DNA of 64,000 bases. Source: Cohnella sp. OV330. Its GTDB lineage: Bacteria > Bacillota > Bacilli > Paenibacillales > Paenibacillaceae. Each line of letters starts with the position of its first letter. The stretch's first letter is position 1. The stretch covers positions 186,001-250,000 of the forward strand of contig NZ_FOKE01000006.1 of the NCBI RefSeq assembly GCF_900112065.1. Reading direction: 5' to 3'. A model generated the notes under the pieces. That model did not search any database and was not told the origin of the DNA. It saw nothing but the letters and a program-made list of their open reading frames with translations. The position numbers and the translations under genes are program-made. Below, piece after piece: positions 43,123 through 53,477 of the stretch.

Positions 43123-44010
43123 TTGAATTTTCAGCAGATGACATTGACGCTGCAGCAATTCTGGGCGGAACAGGACTGCATCGTCGTTCAGCCGTACGAC
43201 ACCGAAAAGGGCGCGGGCACGATGAACCCGATGACGTTCCTTCGCACGATCGGACCGGAGCCGTGGAACGTCGCGTACGTAGAGCCTTCCCGCCGTCCGG
43301 CGGACGGACGCTACGGCGAAAATCCGAACCGGCTGTACCAGCATCATCAATTCCAGGTGATCATGAAGCCTTCGCCGGACAACATTCAGGAGCTGTACCT
43401 CGAGAGCCTGAAGCGGCTCGGCATCGACCCGCTGAAGCACGACATCCGGTTCGTCGAGGACAACTGGGAATCGCCGACGCTCGGTGCCTGGGGCCTAGGC
43501 TGGGAAGTGTGGCTGGACGGCATGGAGATTACCCAGTTCACGTACTTCCAGCAAGTAGGCGGCATCGACTGCCATCCGGTCGCCGTCGAGATCACGTACG
43601 GCATGGAGCGCCTTGCTTCCTACATCCAGGACAAGGAGAACGTTTTCGATCTCGAGTGGGTGAACGGCGTCTCTTACGGCGACGTATTCAAGCATCCGGA
43701 GTTCGAGCATTCCAAGTACACGTTCGAGGTGTCCGACGTTCCGATGCTGTTCAATCTGTTCTCGACGTACGAGGCCGAGGCGAAGCGCGCGATGGACGAA
43801 AACCTCGTGTTCCCGGCTTACGACTACGTGCTCAAATGCTCCCATACGTTCAACCTGCTCGACGCCCGCGGCGCGATCAGCGTCACCGAGCGTACGGGTT
43901 ATATCGGCCGCGTGCGCAATCTGGCGCGCTCGGTCGCCGCGACGTTCCTGCAGGAGCGCGAGCGTCTCGGATTCCCGCTGCTGAAGAAGGAGGCGCCCCA
44001 AAATGCCTAA
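43123..44010 (+). CDS. glyQ: glycyl-tRNA synthetase alpha subunit
   Basis: A 295-residue class II catalytic subunit of the tetrameric (alpha2beta2) Gly[27 protein letters not shown], then RIGPEPW-like and [21 protein letters not shown]. The TTG 43123, 8 bases after GGAG, gives the usual (M)NFQ start and is preferred over GTG 43114, which overlaps that site. It ends inside the start of glyS. Confidence 0.96.
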   Translation: MNFQQMTLTLQQFWAEQDCIVVQPYDTEKGAGTMNPMTFLRTIGPEPWNVAYVEPSRRPADGRYGENPNRLYQHHQFQVIMKPSPDNIQELYLESLKRLGIDPLKHDIRFVEDNWESPTLGAWGLGWEVWLDGMEITQFTYFQQVGGIDCHPVAVEITYGMERLASYIQDKENVFDLEWVNGVSYGDVFKHPEFEHSKYTFEVSDVPMLFNLFSTYEAEAKRAMDENLVFPAYDYVLKCSHTFNLLDARGAISVTERTGYIGRVRNLARSVAATFLQERERLGFPLLKKEAPQNA

Positions 44011-46090
44011 GGACCTGCTGCTCGAGATCGGCCTCGAGGAAGTGCCCGCGCGGTTCGTGCGCGGCGCGATGGAGCAACTCAAGGACAAGACCGAAAAATG
44101 GCTCGAAGCGAGCCGTCTCGCGCACGAAGGCGTGACCGCTTACGCGACGCCGCGCCGACTGGCCGTCATCGTTAAAGGCTTGGCCGACCGCCAGGAGGAC
44201 GTCAGCGAGGAAGTCAAAGGACCGGCGCGCAAGATCGCGCTGGACGAGAGCGGCGCATGGACGAAGGCCGCGCTCGGCTTCGCCCGCAGCAATGCGGTGG
44301 AGCCCGAGGCGCTGTTCTTCAAGGAGCTCGGCGGCGTTGAGTACGTCTACGCCAACAAATCCAGCATCGGCGTCGAGACGGCCGGCCTGCTGCCTGAGGC
44401 GCTGCCCGCGATCGTTACGTCGATGACCTTCCCGAAGAACATGCGATGGGGCGACTACGATCTTCGCTTCGTGCGTCCGATCCGCTGGCTCGTCGCGCTG
44501 CACGGCGAAGCGGTCGTGCCGTTCGCGATCACGGACGTCGAGACCGGCCGCACGACTCGCGGCCATCGCTTCCTCGGCGCCGACGCGGAGATCGCCGACC
44601 CGTCCGAGTACGTGTCGAAGCTGCGCGGCCAGCATGTCATCGCCGACGTCGAAGCGCGCCGCGAGGCGATTCTGGCGCAGCTTCGCGAGCTCGCCGAATC
44701 CCGCGGCTGGGAGATCGCGATCAAGGACGACTTGCTCGAAGAGGTGCTTTTCCTGGTCGAGACGCCGACCGCGCTGTCGGGCTCGTTCGATCCGGCCTTC
44801 CTGGACATCCCGCAGGAGGTGCTGATCACGTCGATGCGCGAGCATCAGCGCTACTTTCCGGTGCTGGACGCGCAGGGCAAGCTGCAGCCGCACTTCGTCA
44901 CCGTGCGCAACGGAGACGCCGCTTCGCTGGCTAACGTCGCGAAGGGCAACGAAAAGGTGCTGCGCGCCCGGTTGTCGGACGCGAAGTTTTTCTACGCCGA
45001 AGACCAAAAGGGAAAAATCGACGCCTTCCTGCAAAAGCTGGAGAGCATCGTCTATCACGAAGAGCTCGGCACGGTCGCCGACAAGGTGCGCCGCATCCGG
45101 GTGACCGCCGACAAGCTCGCGGAGCTGCTGAGAGCGGACGAGAAGGTTCGCGCGGCCGCGTCGCGCGCCGCGGACATTTGCAAGTTCGACCTGGTGACGC
45201 AGATGGTTTACGAATTCCCCGAGCTGCAGGGCATCATGGGAGAAGACTACGCGCTTAAGTTCGGCGAGTCGCCTGCGGTCGCCACGGCGATCAACGAACA
45301 CTATTCGCCGCGCAACGCTTCGGACAATCCGCCGGCTTCGCTCGTGGGCGCGATCGTGGGCATCGCCGACAAGCTCGACACGATCGTCGGCTGCTTCCTG
45401 ATCGGCATCATTCCGACGGGCTCCCAGGATCCGTACGCGCTACGCCGCCAGGCCGCCGGCATCGTGTCGACGCTGCTGGCGCACGGGCTCGAGCTCAAGC
45501 TGTCCGACCTGTTCAAGCTGTCCCTCGACGTCTATGCCGCCGCCGGCCTCGGCAAGCGCGAAGCGTTCGAAGTCTCGCGGGACTTGAGCGAATTTTTCGC
45601 GCTGCGGGTAAAGAACGTATTGACGGAGCAGCAGATCCGTTATGACGTCACCGATGCGGTGCTCGGCGCGGGCTGCGACGACGTCCGCCGCACGGTGCTG
45701 CGCGCGCAGGCGCTGCAAGCTGCCGCCGGCGGCGATGACCGCGAGACGTTCCGTCCCGCGGCCGAGGCGTTCGGACGCGTCGCGAATCTCGCGGCCAAGG
45801 GCGGGGATTCGCGCCAGGTGGACGCGTCGCTGTTCGCCGACCCGGCCGAAGGCGCGCTGTACGAAGCGTGGATGAACGCGCACGGCAAGATTCTGACCGC
45901 GACGGCCGAGGCGAGGCTGTCCGAGGCGCTGTCGGCGCTGTCGGCGCTCAGCGGGCCGATCGCCGCGTTTTTCGAGGCGGTCATGGTCATGGCCGAGGAC
46001 GAGGCGATCCGCCGCAACCGGCTGGCGCTGCTCGGGCTGATCGCGGACGACGTGCGCGGCTTCGCCGACTTTGCCAAGCTCGCGGGCTGA
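44003..46090 (+). CDS. glyS: glycyl-tRNA synthetase beta subunit
   Basis: A 695-residue beta subunit that binds tRNA-Gly. It begins [61 protein letters not shown], an HD-like segment and a C-terminal anticodon-binding region ([14 protein letters not shown] at the end) are all family features. It overlaps glyQ by 8 bases, so the two subunits are translationally coupled. Confidence 0.97.
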   Translation: MPKDLLLEIGLEEVPARFVRGAMEQLKDKTEKWLEASRLAHEGVTAYATPRRLAVIVKGLADRQEDVSEEVKGPARKIALDESGAWTKAALGFARSNAVEPEALFFKELGGVEYVYANKSSIGVETAGLLPEALPAIVTSMTFPKNMRWGDYDLRFVRPIRWLVALHGEAVVPFAITDVETGRTTRGHRFLGADAEIADPSEYVSKLRGQHVIADVEARREAILAQLRELAESRGWEIAIKDDLLEEVLFLVETPTALSGSFDPAFLDIPQEVLITSMREHQRYFPVLDAQGKLQPHFVTVRNGDAASLANVAKGNEKVLRARLSDAKFFYAEDQKGKIDAFLQKLESIVYHEELGTVADKVRRIRVTADKLAELLRADEKVRAAASRAADICKFDLVTQMVYEFPELQGIMGEDYALKFGESPAVATAINEHYSPRNASDNPPASLVGAIVGIADKLDTIVGCFLIGIIPTGSQDPYALRRQAAGIVSTLLAHGLELKLSDLFKLSLDVYAAAGLGKREAFEVSRDLSEFFALRVKNVLTEQQIRYDVTDAVLGAGCDDVRRTVLRAQALQAAAGGDDRETFRPAAEAFGRVANLAAKGGDSRQVDASLFADPAEGALYEAWMNAHGKILTATAEARLSEALSALSALSGPIAAFFEAVMVMAEDEAIRRNRLALLGLIADDVRGFADFAKLAG

Positions 46091-46130
46091 CCCTGGCCGC
46101 GCCGCGGCCAATCGAACGGAGGGATGCACC

Positions 46131-46937
46131 ATGGAAGCAACAAGCGTAACCGTCTACGTCGTCTCCGATTCGGCCGGCGATACCGGAGAACTCGCGGTGC
46201 GGGCGGCCGCCGCCCAATTTCACCCGCTCAAGGTGCAAATCCGGCGGGCCGGCTTTATCCAGCGGGAGGCGGCGATCGACGCCGTGCTCGAGGCGGCGCA
46301 GAGCGAACGTGCCGTCGTGCTGTATACGCTCGTCATCGATGCGCTCCGCGCTTATATGGCTACGGAGTCCGCGCGGCGGGGCATCTCGGCGATCGATCTG
46401 CTCGGCCCGCTCATCGACCAGATGGAGCAGCGCTTCGGCTGTCAATCCAGGCATGAGCCGGGTTTGAATCATGTGCTCGACGCCGGGTATTTCCGCAAGG
46501 TCGAGGCGGTCGAGTTCGCGGTTCGTTACGACGACGCGCGCGACGTGACCGGCGTCAGCAAGGCGGACATCGTGCTGACCGGCGTCTCCCGGACGTCGAA
46601 GACGCCGCTCTCCATGGTGCTCGCGCACCGGACGTACAAGGTCGCGAACGTGCCGCTCGTACCGGAGCTCACGCCGCCGCGGGAGCTGTTCCTGGTCCCG
46701 AAGACCAAGATCTTCGGGCTGACGATCCGGCCGGACGCGCTGAACGCGATCCGCGTCGAACGGCTCAAGGCGCTCGGACTGCCGAACACGGCTTCGTACG
46801 CGACGGCCGAGCGGATCCAGCAGGAGCTGGAATACGCGCACGGCATTATGAAGAAGCTCGGCTGCGTCATCATCGACGTGTCGAATAAGGCGGTTGAAGA
46901 GACGGCCAGCCTGATCATGGAGCAGCTGGAAAAATAG
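46131..46937 (+). CDS. yqfL: pyruvate, phosphate dikinase / PEP synthase regulatory protein
   Basis: A 268-residue DUF299-family bifunctional kinase/pyrophosphorylase. VYVVSDSAGDTGELAVRAAA is the N-terminal hallmark and TGVSRTSKTPLSMVLA (about residues 147-162) is the P-loop-like nucleotide site. These enzymes use ADP to phosphorylate, and phosphate to dephosphorylate, a Thr on PPDK or PEP synthase, switching gluconeogenic flux. ATG 46131 follows CGGAGGG. In B. subtilis the repressor gene ccpN lies between glyS and yqfL; it is missing here. Confidence 0.92.
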   Translation: MEATSVTVYVVSDSAGDTGELAVRAAAAQFHPLKVQIRRAGFIQREAAIDAVLEAAQSERAVVLYTLVIDALRAYMATESARRGISAIDLLGPLIDQMEQRFGCQSRHEPGLNHVLDAGYFRKVEAVEFAVRYDDARDVTGVSKADIVLTGVSRTSKTPLSMVLAHRTYKVANVPLVPELTPPRELFLVPKTKIFGLTIRPDALNAIRVERLKALGLPNTASYATAERIQQELEYAHGIMKKLGCVIIDVSNKAVEETASLIMEQLEK

Positions 46938-46962
46938 TCGCATTTCGACAAAAAAACGGCGG

Positions 46963-47002
46963 ACAACCGGCATGCCTCCAAGGCGGCTGGTTGTTGCTTT
47001 CT
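46963..47002 (+). terminator. intrinsic terminator after yqfL
   Basis: ACAACCGGC (46963-46971) pairs with GCTGGTTGT (46986-46994), followed by a T-rich TGCTTTCTT. Confidence 0.7.
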
Positions 47003-47061
47003 TACGGGAACCCGGCCTGAAATTTTGGGCCGCAGGAAGGATTTATCGCGCCGGTAGCGTA

Positions 47062-47067
47062 TATAAT
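47062..47067 (+). promoter_or_regulatory. -10 box candidate for yqxD-dnaG
   Basis: TATAAT 37 bases before the yqxD start; no convincing -35 at 16-18 bases. Confidence 0.45.
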
Positions 47068-47103
47068 AGGGACTCACAACATCATCAATGAGCGGGGTGT
47101 CGA

Positions 47104-47574
47104 ATGCTGCAAAATCCGGTCCGGGTCGTGGTCGACGCGGACGCCTGCCCGGTAAAACCGGAGATCGCCGCGTGCGTGAGGGCGGCGGGGACGAGAGCCC
47201 TGCTCGTATCTTCGCATGCGCACGTGCTCCAAGCCGAGGAAGGCGTCGACGTCGTGACGGTGGACGCCAGCGACCAGTCGGCGGATCTGTATATCGCCAA
47301 TGCGCTTAAAGGCTCGGACATTCTCGTCACCGGCGACTATGGGCTGGCCGCGTTAGGACTGGCGCGCGGAGCGGCGGTGTTGACGCCGCGCGGCAAGGCG
47401 ATCGACGAGGAGAATATCGACGGTCTGCTCGCGCAGCGGCATTTTTCGGCCAAGCAGCGGCGCGGCGGGATGCGGACGCGAGGACCGAAGCCGTTCACTG
47501 ACGAGGACCGCGACCGCTTTCAACAAAAACTGACATTGCTGCTGCGGAGGTTGCAGGAGAATTCGTTCGTTTAG
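47104..47574 (+). CDS. yqxD: YaiI/YqxD family protein (DUF188)
   Basis: A 156-residue PIN/NYN-like domain protein: VVVDADACPVKPEI at the N-terminus, DASDQSADLYIANAL and LVTGDYGLAALGLARGA supply the acidic residues expected of a metal-dependent nuclease fold. The C-terminal part includes RGGMRTRGPKPFTDEDR. No activity is established. It precedes dnaG, as in Bacillus, by 48 bases. Confidence 0.92.
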   Translation: MLQNPVRVVVDADACPVKPEIAACVRAAGTRALLVSSHAHVLQAEEGVDVVTVDASDQSADLYIANALKGSDILVTGDYGLAALGLARGAAVLTPRGKAIDEENIDGLLAQRHFSAKQRRGGMRTRGPKPFTDEDRDRFQQKLTLLLRRLQENSFV

Positions 47575-47622
47575 CGAATTGTATTACGTGCCGAAATCGA
47601 ACGGCAGGGCGGATGGCTTAAT

Positions 47623-49449
47623 ATGTATAACGGCATGATTCCACAAGAGACGATCGACGAGGTTCTTCGGCGGTACGACATTGCGGAGACCGTCGGTCGT
47701 TACGTTCAGTTGTCCAGGAACGGCAAGTATTTGAAGGGGCTTTGCCCTTTCCATTCCGAGCGCACGCCTTCCTTCACGGTGACGCCGGAAAAGCAGATCT
47801 TCCATTGCTACGGCTGCGGCAAGGGCGGGAATGTCGTCAAGTTCGTGATGGAAATCGAAAACGAGACTTTCCCCGAAGCGATCCGGAGCATGTGCGAGGA
47901 AGCGGGCATTCCGATCTCCTGGCAGGCGCCGGAAGGAGAGCAGTCCGAGCGCCAGAAGGAACGCTCCGTCATGACGGAGGCGCATGCGTACACGGCGAAG
48001 TTCTATCACGCCGTGCTGCGCAACACCGCGGCCGGCACCGGTGCGATGAACTATCTCCGGGACCGCGGCATGACGGACAAGCTGATCGAGGAGTTCGGGC
48101 TCGGCTACGCGCCGGCCCGGTGGGATACGCTGACGCAGGCGTTGGACAAGAAGGGCTTCGACCTGGCGGAGATGGACCGGGGCGGACTTCTGTCCAGGCG
48201 GCACGAAGGCGAAGGCTTCGTGGACCGCTTCCGCGACCGCGTCATGTTCCCGATTCACGACGGCGACGGCAAGATTATCGCTTTCGCGGGGCGGCTGATG
48301 TCGGACGGCCAGCCGAAGTACCTGAATTCGCCCGAGTCGCCGCTGTTCAGCAAGAGCCGGACGCTGTACCGGTTCCACGCGGCGAAGGGCACGATTCGCA
48401 AGACGAGGCAGGTCGTGCTGCTCGAAGGCTACATGGACGTCATCAAAGCTTGGTCGGCAGGCGTGCACAACGGCGTCGCGACGATGGGGACCGCACTCAC
48501 CGGCGAGCACGCTTCCTTGCTGAAGCGCTACGCGGACGAGGCGATCGTCTGCTACGACGGGGACGATGCGGGGATGGCCGCGGCGAGCAAGAGCATCCCG
48601 CTCCTGGAGAACGCCGGCTTCAGAGTGCGGGTGGGCGTGCTGCCCGGCAAGATGGACCCGGACGAATACATCTCGGCATACGGCTCCGAAGCTTATATGC
48701 GGGAGATCGTCGAAGGCGCGGTGTCCGCCCTCAAATTTCAGCTCATCTATTTGAGGAAATCCCATATACTGCTAGAAGAAGACGGGAAGCTCCGGTATCT
48801 CGAAGACGCCATCAAGCTCGTGGCCAGGCGCGAATCGGCTACCGAGCGGGAGTTGACGCTCAAGGAGCTGGCGCAGGAATTCGGGGCTTCGACGGACAGT
48901 TTAAAGCAGGACGTGTTCAAGATCAGGCAGCAAGAGAAATTGGGAACGGCTGGGGATATTCCGGACGGATCGTGGAATAATGAATGGAATGATAACCGAA
49001 GTTCGGCCAAGCTTCCCAAGGTGTCGGTCGACTATGTCAAGGCCGAGCAGTATCTCCTGTCGTGGATGCTGCAGGACGGCGAGACGGCGGGGATCGTCCA
49101 GGGACGGTTGGGCGATCGCTTCCATGTGGAGGATCACGCGGCAATCGCTGCTTATCTATATGCCTATTACGCGCAGGGCAACCAGCCTGACATAGGAAGA
49201 TTCATCGCCACGCTGCAGGACGACCGGCTGGAGCGCGCGACCAGCGCCATCGCGCTGATCGAAGTGCCATTCGGAGAGCGGGAACTTGCCGATTGCATGC
49301 GAACGGTCGAACGCCAGGTGACGAAAAAGGACGATTTGCAGAGCTTGTACGAAGAAATGAACCGAGCGGAGCGTACCGGTGATCCATTGCGCGCCGCGCA
49401 AATATTGACAGAGATTATCGCCCTGGAGAGACGGCAGAAGGAAAGCTGA
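47623..49449 (+). CDS. dnaG: DNA primase DnaG
   Basis: A 608-residue primase that makes RNA primers at the replication fork. The zinc finger [11 protein letters not shown]...[10 protein letters not shown] (about residues 39-67) binds template DNA. The RNA polymerase domain (about 110-320) has the Toprim motifs [12 protein letters not shown] and [11 protein letters not shown]. The C-terminal helicase-interacting domain (about 440-608) is present. ATG 47623 is preceded by AGGGCGG. First of the macromolecular-synthesis pair dnaG-sigA. Confidence 0.97.
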   Translation: MYNGMIPQETIDEVLRRYDIAETVGRYVQLSRNGKYLKGLCPFHSERTPSFTVTPEKQIFHCYGCGKGGNVVKFVMEIENETFPEAIRSMCEEAGIPISWQAPEGEQSERQKERSVMTEAHAYTAKFYHAVLRNTAAGTGAMNYLRDRGMTDKLIEEFGLGYAPARWDTLTQALDKKGFDLAEMDRGGLLSRRHEGEGFVDRFRDRVMFPIHDGDGKIIAFAGRLMSDGQPKYLNSPESPLFSKSRTLYRFHAAKGTIRKTRQVVLLEGYMDVIKAWSAGVHNGVATMGTALTGEHASLLKRYADEAIVCYDGDDAGMAAASKSIPLLENAGFRVRVGVLPGKMDPDEYISAYGSEAYMREIVEGAVSALKFQLIYLRKSHILLEEDGKLRYLEDAIKLVARRESATERELTLKELAQEFGASTDSLKQDVFKIRQQEKLGTAGDIPDGSWNNEWNDNRSSAKLPKVSVDYVKAEQYLLSWMLQDGETAGIVQGRLGDRFHVEDHAAIAAYLYAYYAQGNQPDIGRFIATLQDDRLERATSAIALIEVPFGERELADCMRTVERQVTKKDDLQSLYEEMNRAERTGDPLRAAQILTEIIALERRQKES

Positions 49450-49480
49450 AGCCGCCGCTGCAGGGAGGAGGGAGTCGGAA

Positions 49481-50617
49481 ATGGCGAACGATCAACACAC
49501 CGGACTCGAGACGGAGAGCTCGCTGGAGCAGGTCAAGTCGCTGCTCATCGAACAAGGCAAGAAAAAGGGCGGACTAACCTATAAAGACATCATGGAGAAG
49601 CTGTCTCCGTTCGACCAGGACGCCGAACAAATCGACGATTTCTTCGAGCAGCTGGCCGATCACGGCATCGAGGTCGTCAACGATCACGACGAGATCGGAG
49701 GCGGCCGGGATCGCGAACGCGACGAGGACGAACGCGACGAGTTCAACTTCGACGACGATCTGTCGCTCCCGCCCGGCATCAAGATCAACGATCCGGTTCG
49801 CATGTACTTGAAGGAGATCGGACGCGTGCCGCTGCTGGGCGCCGACGACGAGGTCGAGCTTGCGAAGAAGATCGAGATCGGCGGCGAAGGCGGCGAGGAA
49901 GCGAAGAAGCGTCTGGCCGAAGCGAACCTGCGCCTCGTCGTCAGCATCGCGAAGCGGTACGTCGGACGAGGCATGCTTTTCCTCGACCTCATCCAAGAGG
50001 GCAATATGGGCCTGCTGAAGGCCGTCGAGAAGTTCGACCATACGAAGGGCTACAAATTCAGTACGTACGCCACCTGGTGGATTCGCCAAGCGATCACGCG
50101 GGCGATTGCCGACCAAGCGCGGACGATCCGGATTCCCGTCCATATGGTGGAGACGATCAACAAGCTGATCCGCGTATCGCGTCAGCTGCTGCAGGAGCTC
50201 GGACGCGAGCCGGCGCCCGAAGAGATCGCGGAGCAAATGGAGCTCAGCGTGGATAAGGTTCGCGAGATCATGAAGATCGCGCAGGAGCCGGTGTCGCTCG
50301 AGACGCCGATCGGCGAAGAGGACGACTCGCATCTGGGCGACTTCATCGAAGATCAGGAGGCGTTGGCGCCGGCGGATGCGGCGGCTTACGAGCTGCTGAA
50401 GGAACAGCTGGAGGACGTGCTGGACACGCTGACCGAACGCGAGGAAAACGTGCTCAGGCTGCGGTTCGGCCTCGATGACGGCCGCACGCGTACGTTGGAG
50501 GAAGTCGGCAAAGTATTCGGCGTCACGCGCGAGCGGATCCGGCAGATCGAAGCGAAGGCGCTCCGCAAGCTTCGTCACCCGAGCCGCAGCAAGCGTCTGA
50601 AGGACTTCCTGGAATAA
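49481..50617 (+). CDS. sigA: RNA polymerase primary sigma factor SigA (RpoD)
   Basis: A 378-residue housekeeping sigma factor. Region 1.1 is short; 1.2 starts at [16 protein letters not shown]; regions 2.3-2.4 are [21 protein letters not shown]; region 3 contains [20 protein letters not shown]; region 4 is [20 protein letters not shown] and [20 protein letters not shown]. An acidic/Arg-rich low-complexity linker (about residues 70-92) sits before 1.2. ATG 49481 follows AGGGAGGAGGGAG. It is 31 bases after dnaG. Confidence 0.98.
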   Translation: MANDQHTGLETESSLEQVKSLLIEQGKKKGGLTYKDIMEKLSPFDQDAEQIDDFFEQLADHGIEVVNDHDEIGGGRDRERDEDERDEFNFDDDLSLPPGIKINDPVRMYLKEIGRVPLLGADDEVELAKKIEIGGEGGEEAKKRLAEANLRLVVSIAKRYVGRGMLFLDLIQEGNMGLLKAVEKFDHTKGYKFSTYATWWIRQAITRAIADQARTIRIPVHMVETINKLIRVSRQLLQELGREPAPEEIAEQMELSVDKVREIMKIAQEPVSLETPIGEEDDSHLGDFIEDQEALAPADAAAYELLKEQLEDVLDTLTEREENVLRLRFGLDDGRTRTLEEVGKVFGVTRERIRQIEAKALRKLRHPSRSKRLKDFLE

Positions 50618-50644
50618 AAACCGAACGCCGGACTGCGTTCATGC

Positions 50645-50683
50645 AGAGGACCTTGCGCCGATCCATGGGCTGCAAGGTCCTCT
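50645..50683 (+). terminator. hairpin downstream of sigA lacking a T-run
   Basis: AGAGGACCTTGC (50645-50656) and GCAAGGTCCTCT (50672-50683) pair perfectly over 12 bp around a 15-base loop; TGGCATCC follows. It could act as a terminator without a canonical U-tract or as an mRNA 3'-end stabiliser. Confidence 0.55.
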
Positions 50684-50722
50684 TGGCATCCAGGGTGCTA
50701 CGTAGCGAGAGGAGCTGTCGAC

Positions 50723-51556
50723 ATGCCTCCATTGGACGAGGACAAGAGGAAATGGGTCGTGCGGGAGATCGAATCCTGGCGCCGGGCGAAAATGCTGCCC
50801 GAACAGTATTGCGACTTCCTGCTGAATTTGTATTTGGACGATCTGACGGTTCGGCCCAAGAGCGCGGCGGGCGAAAAGCTGCGTCAGATCGGTCAGGCTT
50901 CCGGAAAACAATGGTTGTATGTCATTGGCATATTTTCCTTGATCTGCCTTGTTGTCCTTCATTTTAGCGCGTTTCCGCTGGCATTGCAAATAGCGGTCGC
51001 GGTCATCGGCACGGGCGCGCTCGTCGGTCTAGGCTCTCGCTATAGGGAGCGTCTGCCGGCGCGCGGCCTGGCGCTGCTCAGCGCCGGGATGCTGCTGCTG
51101 CCCGCCGCGGGCACGGCGATCCTTTACGTTCAGGGCTGGACGGACGGACCGGGATTGTTCGTGCTGCTGCTCGCCAGCGCCCTCATCTGGATCGTATGCG
51201 GCATCGCGGAGCGCTTCGCGGTGCTGCACTGGCTCGGATGGATGGGCGTCATCGCGCTCTACGCAGCCGTGCTGTCTCGGCAGGTGCCGCATCCGAGCTG
51301 GCTCGAGGTGCAGGTGTTCTGGGTGCCTGCGGCGCTGCTGTTCGCTTGGCTCAGCTGGTTCGCGCACGTGAAGTTCAAGGCGACCGGCGCCGTGCTGTTC
51401 GCGACGGCGCTTATTCTATGGTTCATGCCCGAGGTATACTCCGCGCTGTTCGGCGTGGACCGGGATTGGATCCAGGTCGAGCTGCTGGTTAAAATCGCGC
51501 TGGTCGGCACGCTCATGTTCCGGCTGCGCAGACAATGGATGGAATGGGTTGCATGA
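50723..51556 (+). CDS. multi-pass membrane protein of unknown function
   Basis: A 277-residue protein. The first about 65 residues are cytosolic (REIESWRRAKMLPEQYCDFLLNLYL, similar to the short helical segment in front of DUF2157-type membrane proteins); then about eight hydrophobic segments run to the C-terminus. Function unknown. ATG 50723 is preceded by GAGAGGAG. It lies between sigA and trmK and overlaps trmK by 4 bases (ATGA), which suggests co-expression with the tRNA methyltransferase. Confidence 0.75.
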   Translation: MPPLDEDKRKWVVREIESWRRAKMLPEQYCDFLLNLYLDDLTVRPKSAAGEKLRQIGQASGKQWLYVIGIFSLICLVVLHFSAFPLALQIAVAVIGTGALVGLGSRYRERLPARGLALLSAGMLLLPAAGTAILYVQGWTDGPGLFVLLLASALIWIVCGIAERFAVLHWLGWMGVIALYAAVLSRQVPHPSWLEVQVFWVPAALLFAWLSWFAHVKFKATGAVLFATALILWFMPEVYSALFGVDRDWIQVELLVKIALVGTLMFRLRRQWMEWVA

Positions 51557-52374
51557 ACATGAATGATAGGAACGGCAAACCTTCGATAGATGCGCCGAAG
51601 CTGTCGAAGCGGCTCGCCGCGCTTGCTGGGCTCGTGAGGCCAGGCGCGCGATTCGCGGACATCGGCACCGACCACGCGCTGCTCCCCGTGCATTTGGCTT
51701 TGGCCGGCACGATCGCGTATGCGGTCGCGGGCGACGTAAACGCCGGACCGGCCGAGGCGGCCAGGCGGCAGGTACGTGCCGCGGGCGTCGGGGACGTCGT
51801 GACCGTCCGCCATGGCGACGGTCTGACGGTGCTCGCGCCGAATGAAGTGGACACCGTCTGCATCGCCGGCATGGGCGGCAGCCTGATGGTGCGCCTGCTC
51901 GAGGAAGCGGGCGAGGCGCTGTCGGGCGTGACGACGCTCATCCTTTCGCCGCACGTAGCCGAGGATCAGGTTCGGCGCTGGCTCGAAAACAATCGCTACG
52001 TGCTTGAGCTGGAGCGCCTCGTCGAAGAAGACGGCGAGATTTATACGCTGCTGCGGGCGGAGCGCGCGGCGAGCGCCGCGGAGTCCGAAGCCAGGCACAA
52101 GGCGCTGTACGATGCGGCCCTGCTCGGCGCCGAAGGCAAGGCGGTTCCGACGGATTTGTTATACGAGATGGGCCCGTTGCTGCTCCGTTCGCCGGACGAA
52201 GCGTTCATGGCCAAGTGGCGCGGCGAACTGTCGAAGCGCGAGCGCATCGCGCAGGGAATGAAGCAATCGGACGCCCCGGAAACGCGCGCCAAGCTGGAAG
52301 CCTGGACGCGCACGACGGCCGAGATCGAGGAGGTATTGGCATGCTTGCAAGGGGAGAGACGATCGCCCAATTGA
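51553..52374 (+). CDS. trmK: tRNA (adenine22-N1)-methyltransferase TrmK
   Basis: A 273-residue SAM-dependent enzyme making m1A22 in tRNA. KLSKRLAALAGLVRPGARFADIGTDHALLP includes the SAM-binding loop; the catalytic-side motif is VCIAGMGGSLMVRLLEEA. A C-terminal coiled coil (about 215-270) is typical of the Gram-positive family. The start is ATG 51553, overlapping the preceding gene; ATG 51559 is an alternative. It ends 34 bases inside the beginning of the next gene. Confidence 0.94.
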   Translation: MNMNDRNGKPSIDAPKLSKRLAALAGLVRPGARFADIGTDHALLPVHLALAGTIAYAVAGDVNAGPAEAARRQVRAAGVGDVVTVRHGDGLTVLAPNEVDTVCIAGMGGSLMVRLLEEAGEALSGVTTLILSPHVAEDQVRRWLENNRYVLELERLVEEDGEIYTLLRAERAASAAESEARHKALYDAALLGAEGKAVPTDLLYEMGPLLLRSPDEAFMAKWRGELSKRERIAQGMKQSDAPETRAKLEAWTRTTAEIEEVLACLQGERRSPN

Positions 52375-53456
52375 TGGAACGGCTCGCGCCGAAGCACTTC
52401 GCGGTCGAAGGGGACAAGATCGGCCTGCAGGTCGGTTCGCTGCGCAAGGAGATTAAGCGCGTGCTGGTGACGCTCGACGTCAATCCGGACGTCGTGAAGG
52501 AAGCCGTCGGATTGGGGGCGGAGCTCATCGTCGCCCATCATCCGATCATCTATCGGCCGCTCGCCCATCTGCAGACGGATACGCCGGCCGGCGCGCTAGC
52601 CGCGGAGCTGATCAAGCGGGATATCGCGGTCTACGTGTCGCATACGAACCTGGATACCGCCGAGGGCGGTCTCAACGATTGGATGGCGGAAGCGCTCGGC
52701 CTCGAAGGCCGGGACGTGCTGGAGGAAGTCCACACGGACAAGCTGTACAAGCTGGCCGTATTCGTGCCGCGTACGCACGGCGAGGCCGTACGGGACGCGA
52801 TGTTCCGGGCAGGCGGCGGCTGGATCGGCAATTACAGCCATTGCAGCTTTAACGTCGACGGCATCGGCACCTTTATGCCGCGCGAGGGGAGCGACCCGTT
52901 CATCGGCGAGAAGGGGAAGCTGGCGAGCGCCGAGGAGACGCGAATCGAGATCATCGTCCCCGAGAGCGCGCGCAAGGCGGTCGTGCAGGCGATGCTGAAG
53001 GCGCATCCGTACGAGGAGGTCGCCTACGATCTGTACGGCGTCGACCTGAAGGGCCGTTCGTTCGGTCTTGGCCGTGTCGGCAAGCTGCCGGCGGCCATGC
53101 CGCTGGACGACTTCGCCGACCATGTCAAGGAACGGCTCGGCATGCCGTTCGTCCGCGTCGTCGGGGACGGCGCGCGGCCGGTGCGCAAAGTCGCCGTGCT
53201 CGGCGGCTCGGGCCGCAGCTACATCAAGCGGGCGATGTTCATGGGCGCAGACGTGCTCGTCACGGGCGACATCGACTTCCATTCGGCGCAGGATGCCGAA
53301 GCGGGCGGGCTCGCGATCGTCGACCCGGGACATTATGCGGAAAAGATCATGCGACCCAAGACCGCGCAGTGGCTGCGCGAGCGGCTCGCGGAGAAGGGCT
53401 ACGCGACGGAAGTGTTCGCGTCCGAGGTGCATACCGATCCGTTCAGGCTGAAATAG
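52341..53456 (+). CDS. Nif3-like dinuclear metal center protein (YqfO family)
   Basis: A 371-residue toroidal-hexamer family member. Metal-site residues: AHHPIIYRPLAHL (about residues 56-68), VSHTNLDTAEGGLNDWMA, and C-terminal VTGDIDFHSAQDAEAGGLAIVDPGHYAEK. A central CutA1/PII-like insert (about 132-235; KLAVFVPRTHGEAVRDAMF) identifies the long Gram-positive form. Biochemical function is unsettled; a GTP cyclohydrolase I type 2 label often used for it is unproven. ATG 52341 follows GAGGAGGT and overlaps trmK, matching the conserved trmK-yqfO order. Confidence 0.93.
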   Translation: MLARGETIAQLMERLAPKHFAVEGDKIGLQVGSLRKEIKRVLVTLDVNPDVVKEAVGLGAELIVAHHPIIYRPLAHLQTDTPAGALAAELIKRDIAVYVSHTNLDTAEGGLNDWMAEALGLEGRDVLEEVHTDKLYKLAVFVPRTHGEAVRDAMFRAGGGWIGNYSHCSFNVDGIGTFMPREGSDPFIGEKGKLASAEETRIEIIVPESARKAVVQAMLKAHPYEEVAYDLYGVDLKGRSFGLGRVGKLPAAMPLDDFADHVKERLGMPFVRVVGDGARPVRKVAVLGGSGRSYIKRAMFMGADVLVTGDIDFHSAQDAEAGGLAIVDPGHYAEKIMRPKTAQWLRERLAEKGYATEVFASEVHTDPFRLK

Positions 53457-53477
53457 CTGGCGGCCGAGGCGCCCCTC

